Shown here: positions 57,588-64,000 of the stretch, one piece after another
Numbering within the stretch: the first letter of the stretch is position 1
Layout of the letters: the number at the start of each line of letters is the position of its first letter
NCBI GenBank assembly: GCA_000421085.1
Contig: ATWE01000003.1
Coordinates: forward strand, 310,001-374,000
Source: Ensifer sp. USDA 6670
Lineage (GTDB): Bacteria > Pseudomonadota > Alphaproteobacteria > Rhizobiales > Rhizobiaceae
DNA length: 64,000 nt
Direction: 5' to 3'
Program-made: the position numbers and the translations under genes
Notes under the pieces: model-generated
Databases searched by the model: none
What the model was told of the DNA's origin: nothing
What the model saw: only the letters and a program-made list of their open reading frames with translations

Positions 57588-58658
57588 ATGCGAGTTTTGG
57601 TAACGGGTGGCGCGGGTTTCATTGGATCGGCGGTTTGCCGGCATTTGATCCGAAACGGGGCCGAGCGCGTCGTCAATGTCGATAAGCTGACCTATGCCGG
57701 CAGCCTTTCGTCGTTACGGGCGTTGGAAAGCGACCCGCGCTATGCTTTCTACCGGGCCGATATCCGCGAAGAACAGGCTCTGCTGCAGATCATGCGACGC
57801 GAGCGGATCGATGCGATCATGCATCTTGCTGCCGAGAGCCATGTCGACCGCTCGATCGACGGCCCCGATCTGTTTATGGAGACAAATGTCCTCGGCACGG
57901 TGCGATTGCTCAACGCCGCGCTGGCGTACTGGTCGAGGCTCGGCACCGAGGAGCGGGAGCGCTTTCGGTTTCACCATGTCTCGACCGACGAAGTCTTCGG
58001 CGACCTTCCGTTCAATCGAGGGATTTTTTCCGAAGAGACGCGCTACGCACCCTCGTCCCCCTACGCGGCCTCGAAAGCGGCGGCGGATCATTTCGCACGT
58101 GCGTGGCACCACACCTACGGTCTTCCGGTGGTGGTTTCGAACTGCTCCAACAATTACGGCCCGTTCCACTTCCCCGAGAAGCTGATCCCCCTGACGATCA
58201 TCAACGCCATCGAGGAAAAGCCGTTGCCGCTCTACGGCTCGGGAGCGAATGTCCGCGACTGGCTCCATGTCGACGATCATGCGGCTGCGCTGGAACTGGT
58301 CGTCAGCCAGGGCAGGCCGGGGGAGAGCTACAACATCGGCGCCCGTGCCGAGCGCAACAATCTGTCGGTCATGGAAAGCATCTGCGATCTGCTCGACGTC
58401 CGGTTGCCGCGAAAGGGCGGTGACAGCTATCGGGACCTCATCACCCTTGTCCCGGACCGGCCCGGCCACGACCGCCGCTATGCGATCGATCCCTCGAAGG
58501 CCGAGCGTGAGCTTGGCTGGAGGCCGAAGCGGAGCTTCGAGGGCGGCCTGAGCGAGACTGTCGACTGGTTCCTCGCAAACAGGTGGTGGTGGGAGCCGAT
58601 CCGGCGCGAGCGCTATTCCGGTGCCCGCATCGGCGAGCAGCATCGGAGCGTTGCGTGA
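57588..58658 (+). CDS. wgaI: WgaI (ExpA9), dTDP-glucose 4,6-dehydratase (RmlB)
   Basis: A 356-residue short-chain dehydrogenase-type enzyme. The NAD-binding MRVLVTGGAGFIGSAVCRHL starts at 57588 with GGGGAG just upstream. Then come HLAAESHVDRSI, HVSTDEVFGDL (catalytic Thr-Asp-Glu) and YAASKAAADH (Tyr-x3-Lys), followed by VSNCSNNYGPFHFPEKLIPL and the NNLSVMESICDLLD end region. All RmlB residues are present. Converts dTDP-glucose to the 4-keto-6-deoxy sugar. Confidence 0.95.
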   Translation: MRVLVTGGAGFIGSAVCRHLIRNGAERVVNVDKLTYAGSLSSLRALESDPRYAFYRADIREEQALLQIMRRERIDAIMHLAAESHVDRSIDGPDLFMETNVLGTVRLLNAALAYWSRLGTEERERFRFHHVSTDEVFGDLPFNRGIFSEETRYAPSSPYAASKAAADHFARAWHHTYGLPVVVSNCSNNYGPFHFPEKLIPLTIINAIEEKPLPLYGSGANVRDWLHVDDHAAALELVVSQGRPGESYNIGARAERNNLSVMESICDLLDVRLPRKGGDSYRDLITLVPDRPGHDRRYAIDPSKAERELGWRPKRSFEGGLSETVDWFLANRWWWEPIRRERYSGARIGEQHRSVA

Positions 58659-59557
58659 GAATTGCCGTGACCGGCTGCGAGGGGCAGTTGGCCCTCAGCC
58701 TCGTGGAACGGTCTCGTAGTTGGTCGGGAGTGGACGTCGTTACAATCGGGCGGCCGCACCTCGATCTTGCAGAGCCGGCAACGATCCTCCCGGCGATCGA
58801 GCGATGCCGGCCGGACCTCGTCGTCTCGGCGGCAGCTTATACGGCCGTGGACCAGGCCGAACGTGAGCCGGAGGCGGCTTTCGCGGTCAACGCGCTTGGG
58901 GCTGGCGCGGTCGCTGAGGCGGCCGCATGCGTCGAAGTGCCGATCATCCATATTTCGACGGATTATGTCTTCGACGGAGGCAAACAGGGGAGCTATGCAG
59001 AGGGCGACACACCGGCTCCGCTTAGCGTCTACGGCGCGTCCAAGCTTGCCGGAGAAAGAGCAGTTGCCGAGGCAACCCCTCGCCATCTCATCCTGCGTAC
59101 GGGCTGGGTCTACAGCCCCTTCGGGAAGAACTTCGTCAAGACGATCCTGCGGCTCGCAAAGGAGCGCGAGGATATCGCGGTCGTTGCGGATCAACGGGGA
59201 AATCCGTCGTCTGCGATCGACCTTGCGGACGCGATCCTCGATATTTCCGCGCGGCTGACGAAATCCGATGAGGACGCCGCTTTTGGCCTCTACCACCTCG
59301 CTGGTGCGGGCGTCGTAACCCGGGCCGATTTCGCGCGGCATGCTCTTTCGGCGAGCCGTGCCGAAGGCGGTCCCTGGGCGTATGTTCGGGACATCGCGAC
59401 GGATGCATTCCCGACACCTGCAAGCCGCCCCTCCAATTCCTCGCTGTCGAGCGCCAAATTCACCGCGGCCTTCGGCCGGGCCATGCCTGCCTGGCAGGAT
59501 TCCGTGAAGCGAACCGTAAGGCGGCTTGTCGCGAACATTTCGAGTGAAAGCAGTTAG
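58655..59557 (+). CDS. wgaJ: WgaJ (ExpA10), dTDP-4-dehydrorhamnose reductase (RmlD)
   Basis: A 300-residue reductase starting with a GTG at 58655 that overlaps the wgaI stop (GTGA). It shows the nucleotide-binding RIAVTGCEGQLALSLV, AYTAVDQAE, ISTDYVFDGGKQG, SVYGASKLAGE (Tyr-x3-Lys) and LRTGWVYSPFGKNFVKTILRL. Last enzyme of the dTDP-rhamnose route and last gene of the wga operon. The TAG stop begins a variant TAGAGC repeat. Confidence 0.95.
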   Translation: MRIAVTGCEGQLALSLVERSRSWSGVDVVTIGRPHLDLAEPATILPAIERCRPDLVVSAAAYTAVDQAEREPEAAFAVNALGAGAVAEAAACVEVPIIHISTDYVFDGGKQGSYAEGDTPAPLSVYGASKLAGERAVAEATPRHLILRTGWVYSPFGKNFVKTILRLAKEREDIAVVADQRGNPSSAIDLADAILDISARLTKSDEDAAFGLYHLAGAGVVTRADFARHALSASRAEGGPWAYVRDIATDAFPTPASRPSNSSLSSAKFTAAFGRAMPAWQDSVKRTVRRLVANISSESS

Positions 59558-59609
59558 AGCGGGACGCGGGACGGACAAACCGCACACCGTTCCTCATCCC
59601 ATTCTAGCC
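59555..59609. repeat. TAGAGC-type mosaic repeat, short variant
   Basis: TAGAGCGGGA at the wgaJ stop is answered by TCATCCCATTCTA about 40 bases on, an imperfect inverted bracket. The right end (ACACCGTTCCTCATCCC) resembles the right end of the longer element at 62301-62410. It fills the gap between the convergent wgaJ and SIR2 genes. Confidence 0.55.
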
Positions 59610-60422
59610 ACCGAGTTCGGTGCGAAGACCTTGGATGAAAGCGAGAAGCGCCTGCTGCGGATCGGGGCCATCGCCGGCGAGAACCGTTACGCCCCAGTTT
59701 CTGAGCACCGCTTTCTGCACCGGATTTGGCTGATACATGAAGACGTAGGAAGGCGGCCGGTCCTTTTCGTGTCCGGATCTCTGCCAGGTGCTCCAGATAC
59801 GGTGGAGAAGCAGGCGGATGTTCAGGTCCGACATGCTGTAGCCGATGAACAGCACGGTCGCCTCGAGTGCATCGCTGCGAAAGCGGACGTCCAGCGGAGA
59901 GTCGAAGGACAGCCGGTTGAAATAGTCGGTTTCGGTCAGGATGAGCGTGTCTTCATCGTCGAAGTCGCCGTGATACTTGATGATCGGCGTGACGCCCGCG
60001 GGCGCGGAGGCGATATCGCGCACGTGGCTGATTTTTGCATGGCGTGTGCCGTAGACGTCGTAGGCGATTTCCAGATTACTGTCGTAGTTGGTCGTATAGA
60101 TCACCGGAAAATCGAGCTCGACGATCAGCCGATGCAGCTCCGAGCGTTCGATGCGCTCCCGCGAGACGCGCCAATTTTGCCGCATCCATTCGCACAGCGA
60201 GGAAATGTTTCCGTGTTCAAGGCGATAGCATTCGGCGATCGTCTGATAGGAGATGTCGGGATCGTGCATGACGGAATTGTCCAGGCGCAGCTCGCTCAAA
60301 ATATGATCGACCAGCGTTTTCCAGGATGGCAATCCGACGCTCATCGACACGCCGGCCCCGACAAACAGGACCGCGCGCCGGCGCTTCAGCGCCGAAACGA
60401 TCTCCTTGATGTGCTTCTTCAT
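59604..60422 (-). CDS. Stand-alone SIR2-domain protein
   Basis: A 272-residue protein of the SIR2_2 type. NAD-binding residues are in AVLFVGAGVSMSVGLPSW (~residues 17-34), VIYTTNYDSNLE (~106-117, with the catalytic Asn), and IIKYHGDFDDEDTLILTETDY (~147-167, with the catalytic His); then LFIGYSMSDLNIRLLL closes the fold. No TIR, nuclease or membrane domain is fused to it. Related SIR2 domains in phage-defence systems (Thoeris ThsA, DSR, pAgo-linked) destroy NAD+, so it may be an NADase effector, but deacylase or house-keeping activity is not ruled out. The only minus-strand neighbour is a small membrane protein gene 57 bases upstream of its start. Confidence 0.82.
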   Translation of the reverse strand: MKKHIKEIVSALKRRRAVLFVGAGVSMSVGLPSWKTLVDHILSELRLDNSVMHDPDISYQTIAECYRLEHGNISSLCEWMRQNWRVSRERIERSELHRLIVELDFPVIYTTNYDSNLEIAYDVYGTRHAKISHVRDIASAPAGVTPIIKYHGDFDDEDTLILTETDYFNRLSFDSPLDVRFRSDALEATVLFIGYSMSDLNIRLLLHRIWSTWQRSGHEKDRPPSYVFMYQPNPVQKAVLRNWGVTVLAGDGPDPQQALLAFIQGLRTELGG

Positions 60423-60478
60423 CTTCGCTCCCGTTCGGAGCGCTCAACACACGAGGCGGGTAGATGTTCCCTCCGCCT

Positions 60479-60649
60479 TTACTGCCGGGCTGCCGCCTTT
60501 TGGGCGTCGGCCCGCGCCGGCGGATCGGGCGCAACCCATTCCACCGCCGCGATGGCGGAGCCGAGCAGGAGGACGGGCAAAGCGAGAGCCGCGAAAAACC
60601 GGAGTACGTGACGGCGACGCATGCGCTTCTTATCCCGATCGTAAACCAT
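60479..60649 (-). CDS. Small single-helix membrane protein
   Basis: 56 residues from an ATG at 60649 (85 from a GTG at 60736). A very basic N-terminus (DRDKKRMRRRHVLR) is followed by one hydrophobic helix FFAALALPVLLLGSAIAAVEW and a short Ala/Pro-rich tail. It lies directly before the SIR2 gene on the same strand, and a GGAAC-N18-TT element on the minus strand at 60806-60830 could drive both. No known family recognised; coding status is only probable. Confidence 0.5.
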   Translation of the reverse strand: MVYDRDKKRMRRRHVLRFFAALALPVLLLGSAIAAVEWVAPDPPARADAQKAAARQ

Positions 60650-60805
60650 CTTCCGCCCCGCCCTGGATAGATTGGAAACAGCCCTCGCACGATAGAAGCA
60701 GAGAAGCCCCGCAAGGTCGAGTTCCCTGGGTAACACAACTTTGTGTCTGTAACGTCACGTCCGACGGCCGGCCTCCCGGAAGGCACGATCGCCACCGGCT
60801 CGATG

Positions 60806-60830
60806 AACCAAATGCGTTCTCATGAGTTCC
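60806..60830 (-). promoter_or_regulatory. Stress-sigma (RpoE2-like) promoter candidate, minus strand
   Basis: Read on the minus strand: GGAAC (60830-60826), 18 bases, TT (60807-60806), with GGTT at the -10 end. This equals the spacing of the two plus-strand matches at 61273 and 62433. It points towards the small membrane protein and the SIR2 gene. Confidence 0.4.
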
Positions 60831-60863
60831 ATCACCAATACAATTGAACCAGGAGGACTACTC

Positions 60864-61073
60864 ATGGACTGGAATCGTGTGGAAGGTAACTGGAAGCAGG
60901 TCAAAGGGAAGGTCAAGGAACAGTGGGGCAAGCTCACCGACGATGACCTGGACCAGATCTCCGGCAACCGCGAGCAGCTCGAAGGAAAGATCCAGGAGCG
61001 TTACGGGATCGAGAAGGACCGGGTAAGGCGCGACATAGACGATTGGTATGGCCGCCAGACGTGGAATTGGTGA
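60864..61073 (+). CDS. CsbD-family stress protein
   Basis: A 69-residue protein MDWNRVEGNWKQVKGKVKEQWGKLT, the CsbD signature, with a strong AGGAGG ribosome site before the ATG at 60864. CsbD proteins are small, helical, abundant under general stress (sigma-B in Bacillus, EcfG/RpoE2 in alphaproteobacteria); their molecular role is unknown. The region upstream carries a divergent stress-type promoter motif but none was found on the plus strand. Confidence 0.9.
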   Translation: MDWNRVEGNWKQVKGKVKEQWGKLTDDDLDQISGNREQLEGKIQERYGIEKDRVRRDIDDWYGRQTWNW

Positions 61074-61394
61074 TCAGCGAAACTCCGATCGAGACCTGCG
61101 CGGCGGGTCTCGAACGATCGATTTTTCGCCCGACGATTGTTCCCCCGAAGCCGGTAGACCGGCACTCGGCGCTGCTGCGGCGTAGTTTTAGCTCTCCTTC
61201 GCAAATGTCCAGGTCTCGCTCATTGACCGCGTCCGGTCGACCCTGCCGTGGCGTCTGACCTTTGTCCGGGGCGGAACAACCAGAACCGGGTTCGGTTACC
61301 CAGTGATCGCCCCCTCGGGTCCTGTCAGCGTAAACCGGATTGAACGAAAGCCAGCCGTTTTTGTTCGACTTCTGCAGAATGAAAGGAGATCGCA
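61074..61394. other. Intergenic region with a stress-type promoter, no gene seen
   Basis: 321 bases between csbD and the BON-domain gene. No reading frame on either strand has a ribosome site and coding character; frames at 61001-61258 look like chance. The one feature seen is the GGAAC-N18-TT element at 61273-61297. A leader of about 90 bases would follow. Confidence 0.6.
61273..61297 (+). promoter_or_regulatory. Stress-sigma (RpoE2-like) promoter of the BON-domain gene
   Basis: GGAAC (61273-61277), 18 bases, TT (61296-61297) with CGGTT at the -10 end, 98 bases before the ATG. It matches the GGAAC-N18/19-TT pattern known for RpoE2-dependent promoters in S. meliloti. Confidence 0.6.
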
Positions 61395-61892
61395 ATGAAA
61401 GTGCCCCGTAAGGAAAAGGCGCTCTCGCGCGACGAGGACTATCGCGACTATGAGGAGCGCGATCTTCGCGAAGGTTGGCCCTACTCCGACGGCAGCGGCA
61501 GTACCTCACGCAGCCCCGAAAACAGGGACTATGGCGCTACCGGCGCGAATTTCGATGAGGATCGCGGGAAGGGCTTCATCGTGGATGAGGCCGGCGCGGA
61601 CGGTCTTGAGGAAAATTCCGTGGATAATGGTCGTCCTCTGCCACCGGACCGCATCGACAGCGACGAACTGGAAGCGGTGATCACAGATCTGCTTGGCCAA
61701 AGCGGTGAAGCCGAGGCCAACAGCATCGAAGTGCGCGCCGATAGGGGCATCGTCACCCTGGAGGGTGCCGTCGAAACCTTGGCGACGGCGCGCCGGCTCG
61801 CGGCAGCGGTGGAGGCCGTGCCTGGGGTCCTGGAGGTCCGCAACAATCTTCAAACCCTTGGCGTCGATACGCACATCCCTGACGACGGTTAG
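61395..61892 (+). CDS. BON-domain protein
   Basis: A 165-residue protein with GAAAGGAGATCGCA before the ATG. The first ~90 residues are acidic, Tyr/Gly/Ser-rich and probably disordered (DEDYRDYEERDLREGW, SGSTSRSPENRDYG). A BON domain follows: LEAVITDLLGQSGEAEANSIEVRADRGIVTLEGAVETLATARRLAAAVEAVPGV. BON domains bind phospholipid membranes and are common in osmotic-shock and stress proteins. No signal peptide. Preceded by a stress-type promoter and followed by a small unknown gene 51 bases on, likely co-transcribed. Confidence 0.87.
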   Translation: MKVPRKEKALSRDEDYRDYEERDLREGWPYSDGSGSTSRSPENRDYGATGANFDEDRGKGFIVDEAGADGLEENSVDNGRPLPPDRIDSDELEAVITDLLGQSGEAEANSIEVRADRGIVTLEGAVETLATARRLAAAVEAVPGVLEVRNNLQTLGVDTHIPDDG

Positions 61893-61943
61893 CGAAGAGG
61901 CCTTTGCGGTTGATGCGCCGCCGGGACATCGATGGAGGGTCGA

Positions 61944-62303
61944 ATGTCAGTGTTCGAGGTATTGGTCGAGCAGGAAGTGGCCGAAAAGCTCGGCGTCGCC
62001 GTGGTCATATTGACCCGTGAGGACGGCGGTGGTCTCACCCGCAAAGGGATCATGCTCACGCACGAGCTCGTCGACGACGCGTTCGAAGGTGACCGTGAAC
62101 GCGCAGCTGAAGCGGCACGATCCGGCGTGATCGACCATGAGGCAATGCGCCGGATCGAAAGTCCGGACAGGCTGGTTTATCACCCGCGAGGCGCAGCCGA
62201 TCCTGCCGCCTGGACGCTTGCCGCATTCAGCCGTGACGATTTGGGACTGTTCGAAGGACCGGTCCGGTCCGGTGGGGCAGGGTCCGGCGGCATCCAGGTT
62301 TAG
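61944..62303 (+). CDS. Small protein of unknown function
   Basis: 119 residues from the ATG at 61944, behind GGAGGGTCGA (an ATG at 61932 is also in frame). It starts MSVFEVLVEQEVAEKLGVAVVILTRED, is mostly soluble and mixed alpha/beta, with Asp/Arg-rich middle and a Gly-rich end. It is not recognised as a family member. Position after the BON-domain gene suggests the same stress unit. The TAG stop begins a full-length TAGAGC repeat. Confidence 0.6.
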   Translation: MSVFEVLVEQEVAEKLGVAVVILTREDGGGLTRKGIMLTHELVDDAFEGDRERAAEAARSGVIDHEAMRRIESPDRLVYHPRGAADPAAWTLAAFSRDDLGLFEGPVRSGGAGSGGIQV

Positions 62304-62410
62304 AGCAGCTCCAACTGTGTAGCGGTTTCCATTCGCAAGTGCGTAGTTTCAAGGAGCTGGAGGGGATGAGGGCGGAAAATCCGCGCACAGTTTTCCTCAT
62401 CCCGCTCTAG
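62301..62410. repeat. TAGAGC-type mosaic repeat, long copy
   Basis: Begins at the previous gene's stop codon with TAGAGCAGCTCC and GTGTAGCGGTTTCC, and ends with CTCATCCCGCTCTAG, an inverted counterpart of its start. GATGAGGGCGGAAAATCCGC in between gives internal pairing. It fits the A-B-C type intergenic mosaic elements of Sinorhizobium. Confidence 0.65.
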
Positions 62411-62432
62411 CTCCGCACAGGCGGGTTGCCAG

Positions 62433-62457
62433 GGAACATTCCTGTCAATCCGCGGTT
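62433..62457 (+). promoter_or_regulatory. Stress-sigma (RpoE2-like) promoter of the Gln-rich exported protein
   Basis: GGAAC (62433-62437), 18 bases, TT (62456-62457), again with CGGTT at the -10 end, 38 bases before the ATG at 62495. Spacing is identical to the 61273 element. Confidence 0.6.
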
Positions 62458-62494
62458 GGCTAACCCGAAGGGACGTTCGAATGGAGAACATCCG

Positions 62495-63262
62495 ATGAAG
62501 GGTATCCTTATCAAGAGTGCGCTCGCTTTAAGCCTCGGGGTTGCGTCCACCCCGGTCTTTGCACAGACGGAACAGCCGGCACAGGGCCAGTCCACCGAAT
62601 GCCCGGCCGGGACGGAATGTCCGCAAGGGGGCGCGCAACAGGATCAGCAGCCTGATGCCCAGGGGGGCGCGACACAGCAGGACGGACAGACGGGCCAGGA
62701 CCAGCAACAACCGGCAGATCAGCAACAGCCCACCGATCAGCAGCGACCGGCGGATCAAGGCGCTACCGACCAGCAGCAGGATCAGCAAGATCAACAAAAG
62801 CAACCTGACCAGCAGCAGGACCAGCAGGGCGAAACCGGCACGCAGCAGGATCAAGGCGGTTCGCAAACCCAGGAGCAGGGGACCGACACGCAGACCCAGC
62901 AGCAGGACTCCGGGCAGCAGCCCAAGCAAGGCGAAACCGAGCAGCCCGCTCAAGGCGAGTCCCAGTCGACCGAGCAGGGTCAGACCTCCGGCTCTTCTGG
63001 AAATGTCGACGTGACGGTAGAGCAGAAGACCGAAATCACGCAGGTCATCAAGGAAGAGAACGTCGAGCCAATCGACGTCGATTTCGATGTATCCGTCGGA
63101 GTGGCAGTGCCGGAGACCGTCAAGGTCAAGCTGAGGCCGCTGCCGACCCGCATCGTGAAGATCGTCCCAAGGTACGAAGGCTACCTGTTCTTCGTCCTCG
63201 CCGACGGCCGGATCGTCATCGTGGAACCGTCGTCGCTGGAGATCGTGGTGATTCTCGCCTGA
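62495..63262 (+). CDS. Exported Gln-rich protein with DUF1236-like C-terminus
   Basis: A 255-residue protein. The signal peptide MKGILIKSALALSLGVASTPVFA is followed by ~150 residues of low complexity, nearly all Gln, Asp, Pro, Thr and Gly (runs such as QQPADQQQPTDQQ). The last ~75 residues turn into a compact beta domain (VGVAVPETVKVKLRPLP, FFVLADGRIVIVEPSSLEIVVIL), typical of DUF1236 in rhizobia. A Cys pair sits at residues ~35-41 (CPAGTEC). It is likely periplasmic or surface-located; function unknown. The stress-type promoter upstream suggests envelope stress or desiccation. Confidence 0.83.
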   Translation: MKGILIKSALALSLGVASTPVFAQTEQPAQGQSTECPAGTECPQGGAQQDQQPDAQGGATQQDGQTGQDQQQPADQQQPTDQQRPADQGATDQQQDQQDQQKQPDQQQDQQGETGTQQDQGGSQTQEQGTDTQTQQQDSGQQPKQGETEQPAQGESQSTEQGQTSGSSGNVDVTVEQKTEITQVIKEENVEPIDVDFDVSVGVAVPETVKVKLRPLPTRIVKIVPRYEGYLFFVLADGRIVIVEPSSLEIVVILA

Positions 63263-63361
63263 CAGCTTGCCCGATGAAGGGTCCGTCTGGGTCTCCGGGC
63301 GGACCTTTCAAGTCGTCCCACTGTCGTGTGATGTGGGTTTTCGATCCTATCCGGGGGCGTC

Positions 63362-64000
63362 TCAAGCATCGGGGTCCGAATTGTGCCGCCGCCAGATATC
63401 CAGGAGCAGCAGCGTTACGGTGAAGGCTACCGGGCCTATCACCAGCCCCGCCGACCCGAATACGATTATGCCTCCAATCATGCTCATAAAGGCCGTCAGC
63501 GTGTGGAGCTTCAGGCGGTCTCCCACGAAAATGGGGTAGAGAAGATTGTCGATGGTCGCGACCACTCCCGCGCCCCAGGCGACGAGTATGAACGCCTTTC
63601 CCCATTCGCCGCTCAGGGCGAGCGACAGCGCGGCGGGGAGCCAGACGATGAAGGCGCCGAGCACCGGCACGACGGCGAGCAAGCCCATGGCGAGTCCCCA
63701 GACCACGGGCGCCGGCAGACCGAGCAACCAGAACATCAGGCCGCCCATCGCGCCCTGTACGGCAGCAACGGCCACAGTGCCGAAGACGACGGCCTGGACC
63801 GTTTCGTTTACCCGCGTGAACAGCCGGTTCATCTCCTGCGAGCTGAGAGGCGAATGTTCCTTCAGCGCGCCTAGCGCTTGCTGGCCGTCACGGAGGAAAT
63901 AGAACAGAAAATAGAATGTCAGGATGGCGTCGACGATCTGGGCAACGGAGCCCCGCACGAATGAGGCGCTGAAGTTGGTGAGCCAACTGGTCGCGCTGCC
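63362..64000 (-). CDS. AI-2E family permease (PerM-like), C-terminal part
   Basis: The frame is open to the window edge, so the start lies beyond 64000; 212 residues are visible. Seen are four to five hydrophobic segments and the family phrase FYFLFYFLRDG, then NRLFTRVNETVQAVVFGTVAVAAVQG, PVVWGLAMGLLAVVPVLGAFIVWLP and NLLYPIFVGDRLKLHTLTAFMSMIGGIIVFG, the typical C-terminal block. The family exports small molecules or ions (autoinducer-2, sodium/lithium) and its role varies. It converges on the Gln-rich protein gene. Confidence 0.88.
   Translation of the reverse strand, partial: GSATSWLTNFSASFVRGSVAQIVDAILTFYFLFYFLRDGQQALGALKEHSPLSSQEMNRLFTRVNETVQAVVFGTVAVAAVQGAMGGLMFWLLGLPAPVVWGLAMGLLAVVPVLGAFIVWLPAALSLALSGEWGKAFILVAWGAGVVATIDNLLYPIFVGDRLKLHTLTAFMSMIGGIIVFGSAGLVIGPVAFTVTLLLLDIWRRHNSDPDA

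Noticed and set aside
61001-61258. Small frames in the csbD-BON gap
   Set aside because: No ribosome sites, Arg/Ser-rich composition typical of noncoding GC-rich DNA.
62650-62900. CRISPR-like or tandem DNA repeat
   Set aside because: The repetition comes from Gln/Asp codons inside an open reading frame and has no regular spacer pattern.
62541-63014. Frames overlapping the Gln-rich gene
   Set aside because: They are frame-shifted readings of CAG/CAA-rich repeats (Arg/Ser or Leu runs).

Overview
The window is GC-rich, densely coded DNA from a Sinorhizobium (Ensifer) species, most likely S. meliloti or a close relative, and most likely its pSymB-type chromid. The main evidence is a complete exp/wg cluster for galactoglucan (exopolysaccharide II), in the order wgeH-A, wgdB-A, wggR, wgcA, wgaA-J. 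Next to it is a glycosyltransferase/MsbA2-type ABC exporter group known from the same replicon. Several intergenic repeats are of the rhizobial RIME/mosaic type. No rRNA, tRNA, CRISPR array, insertion sequence or prophage was seen.

Left part (1-31,949). It opens with the 3' end of an acyltransferase, two family-2 glycosyltransferases and an MsbA2-like exporter. These converge on a class II fructose-bisphosphate aldolase gene. A four-gene peptide-type ABC importer (oppA-B-C-DF) follows, preceded by a good sigma-54 (-24/-12) promoter match. It converges on a DctB/DctD-like two-component pair whose activator carries an unusual GAFPGA loop. Then come a ring-cleaving dioxygenase/carboxylesterase pair, a Phd/VapC toxin-antitoxin operon, and an operon matching the E. 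coli cecR-ybhGFSR drug-exporter layout. After that are an OmpR-class two-component system divergent from a lipid A phosphoethanolamine transferase, a small hypothetical gene, a PrpA-type phosphatase, a parDE module with a frameshifted toxin, a HAD phosphatase and an orphan Tat-exported solute-binding protein.

Galactoglucan cluster (32,080-59,557). The minus-strand wge operon encodes glycosyltransferases, a methyltransferase-like protein, a coiled-coil membrane protein, an alpha/beta-hydrolase and the secreted RTX protein WgeA. wgdA/wgdB form a type-I-secretion-like ABC exporter and membrane fusion protein. wggR is the MarR-type activator gene, wgcA encodes a glycosyltransferase, and the plus-strand wga operon encodes a GT2-GT4 fusion, two pyruvyltransferase paralogues, a predicted secreted glycosidase and the four dTDP-rhamnose enzymes. 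Three copies of a CTTCAA-N3-TTGAAG-type palindrome sit exactly before wgeA, between wgdA and wggR, and before wgaA. This is the layout expected if WggR switches all branches together.

Right part (59,604-64,000). A stand-alone SIR2-domain protein converges on wgaJ. It is followed by a run of small stress-type genes: CsbD, a BON-domain protein, a small unknown, and a Gln-rich exported protein with a DUF1236-like C-terminus. Three GGAAC-N18-TT elements resembling promoters of the alphaproteobacterial general stress sigma factor (RpoE2/EcfG) lie in this block. The window ends inside an AI-2E-family permease gene. The least explained items are the SIR2 protein, the shared GW-x2-DP modules in WgeB/WgeE/WgeF, and the TAGAGC repeats that supply stop codons for four genes.
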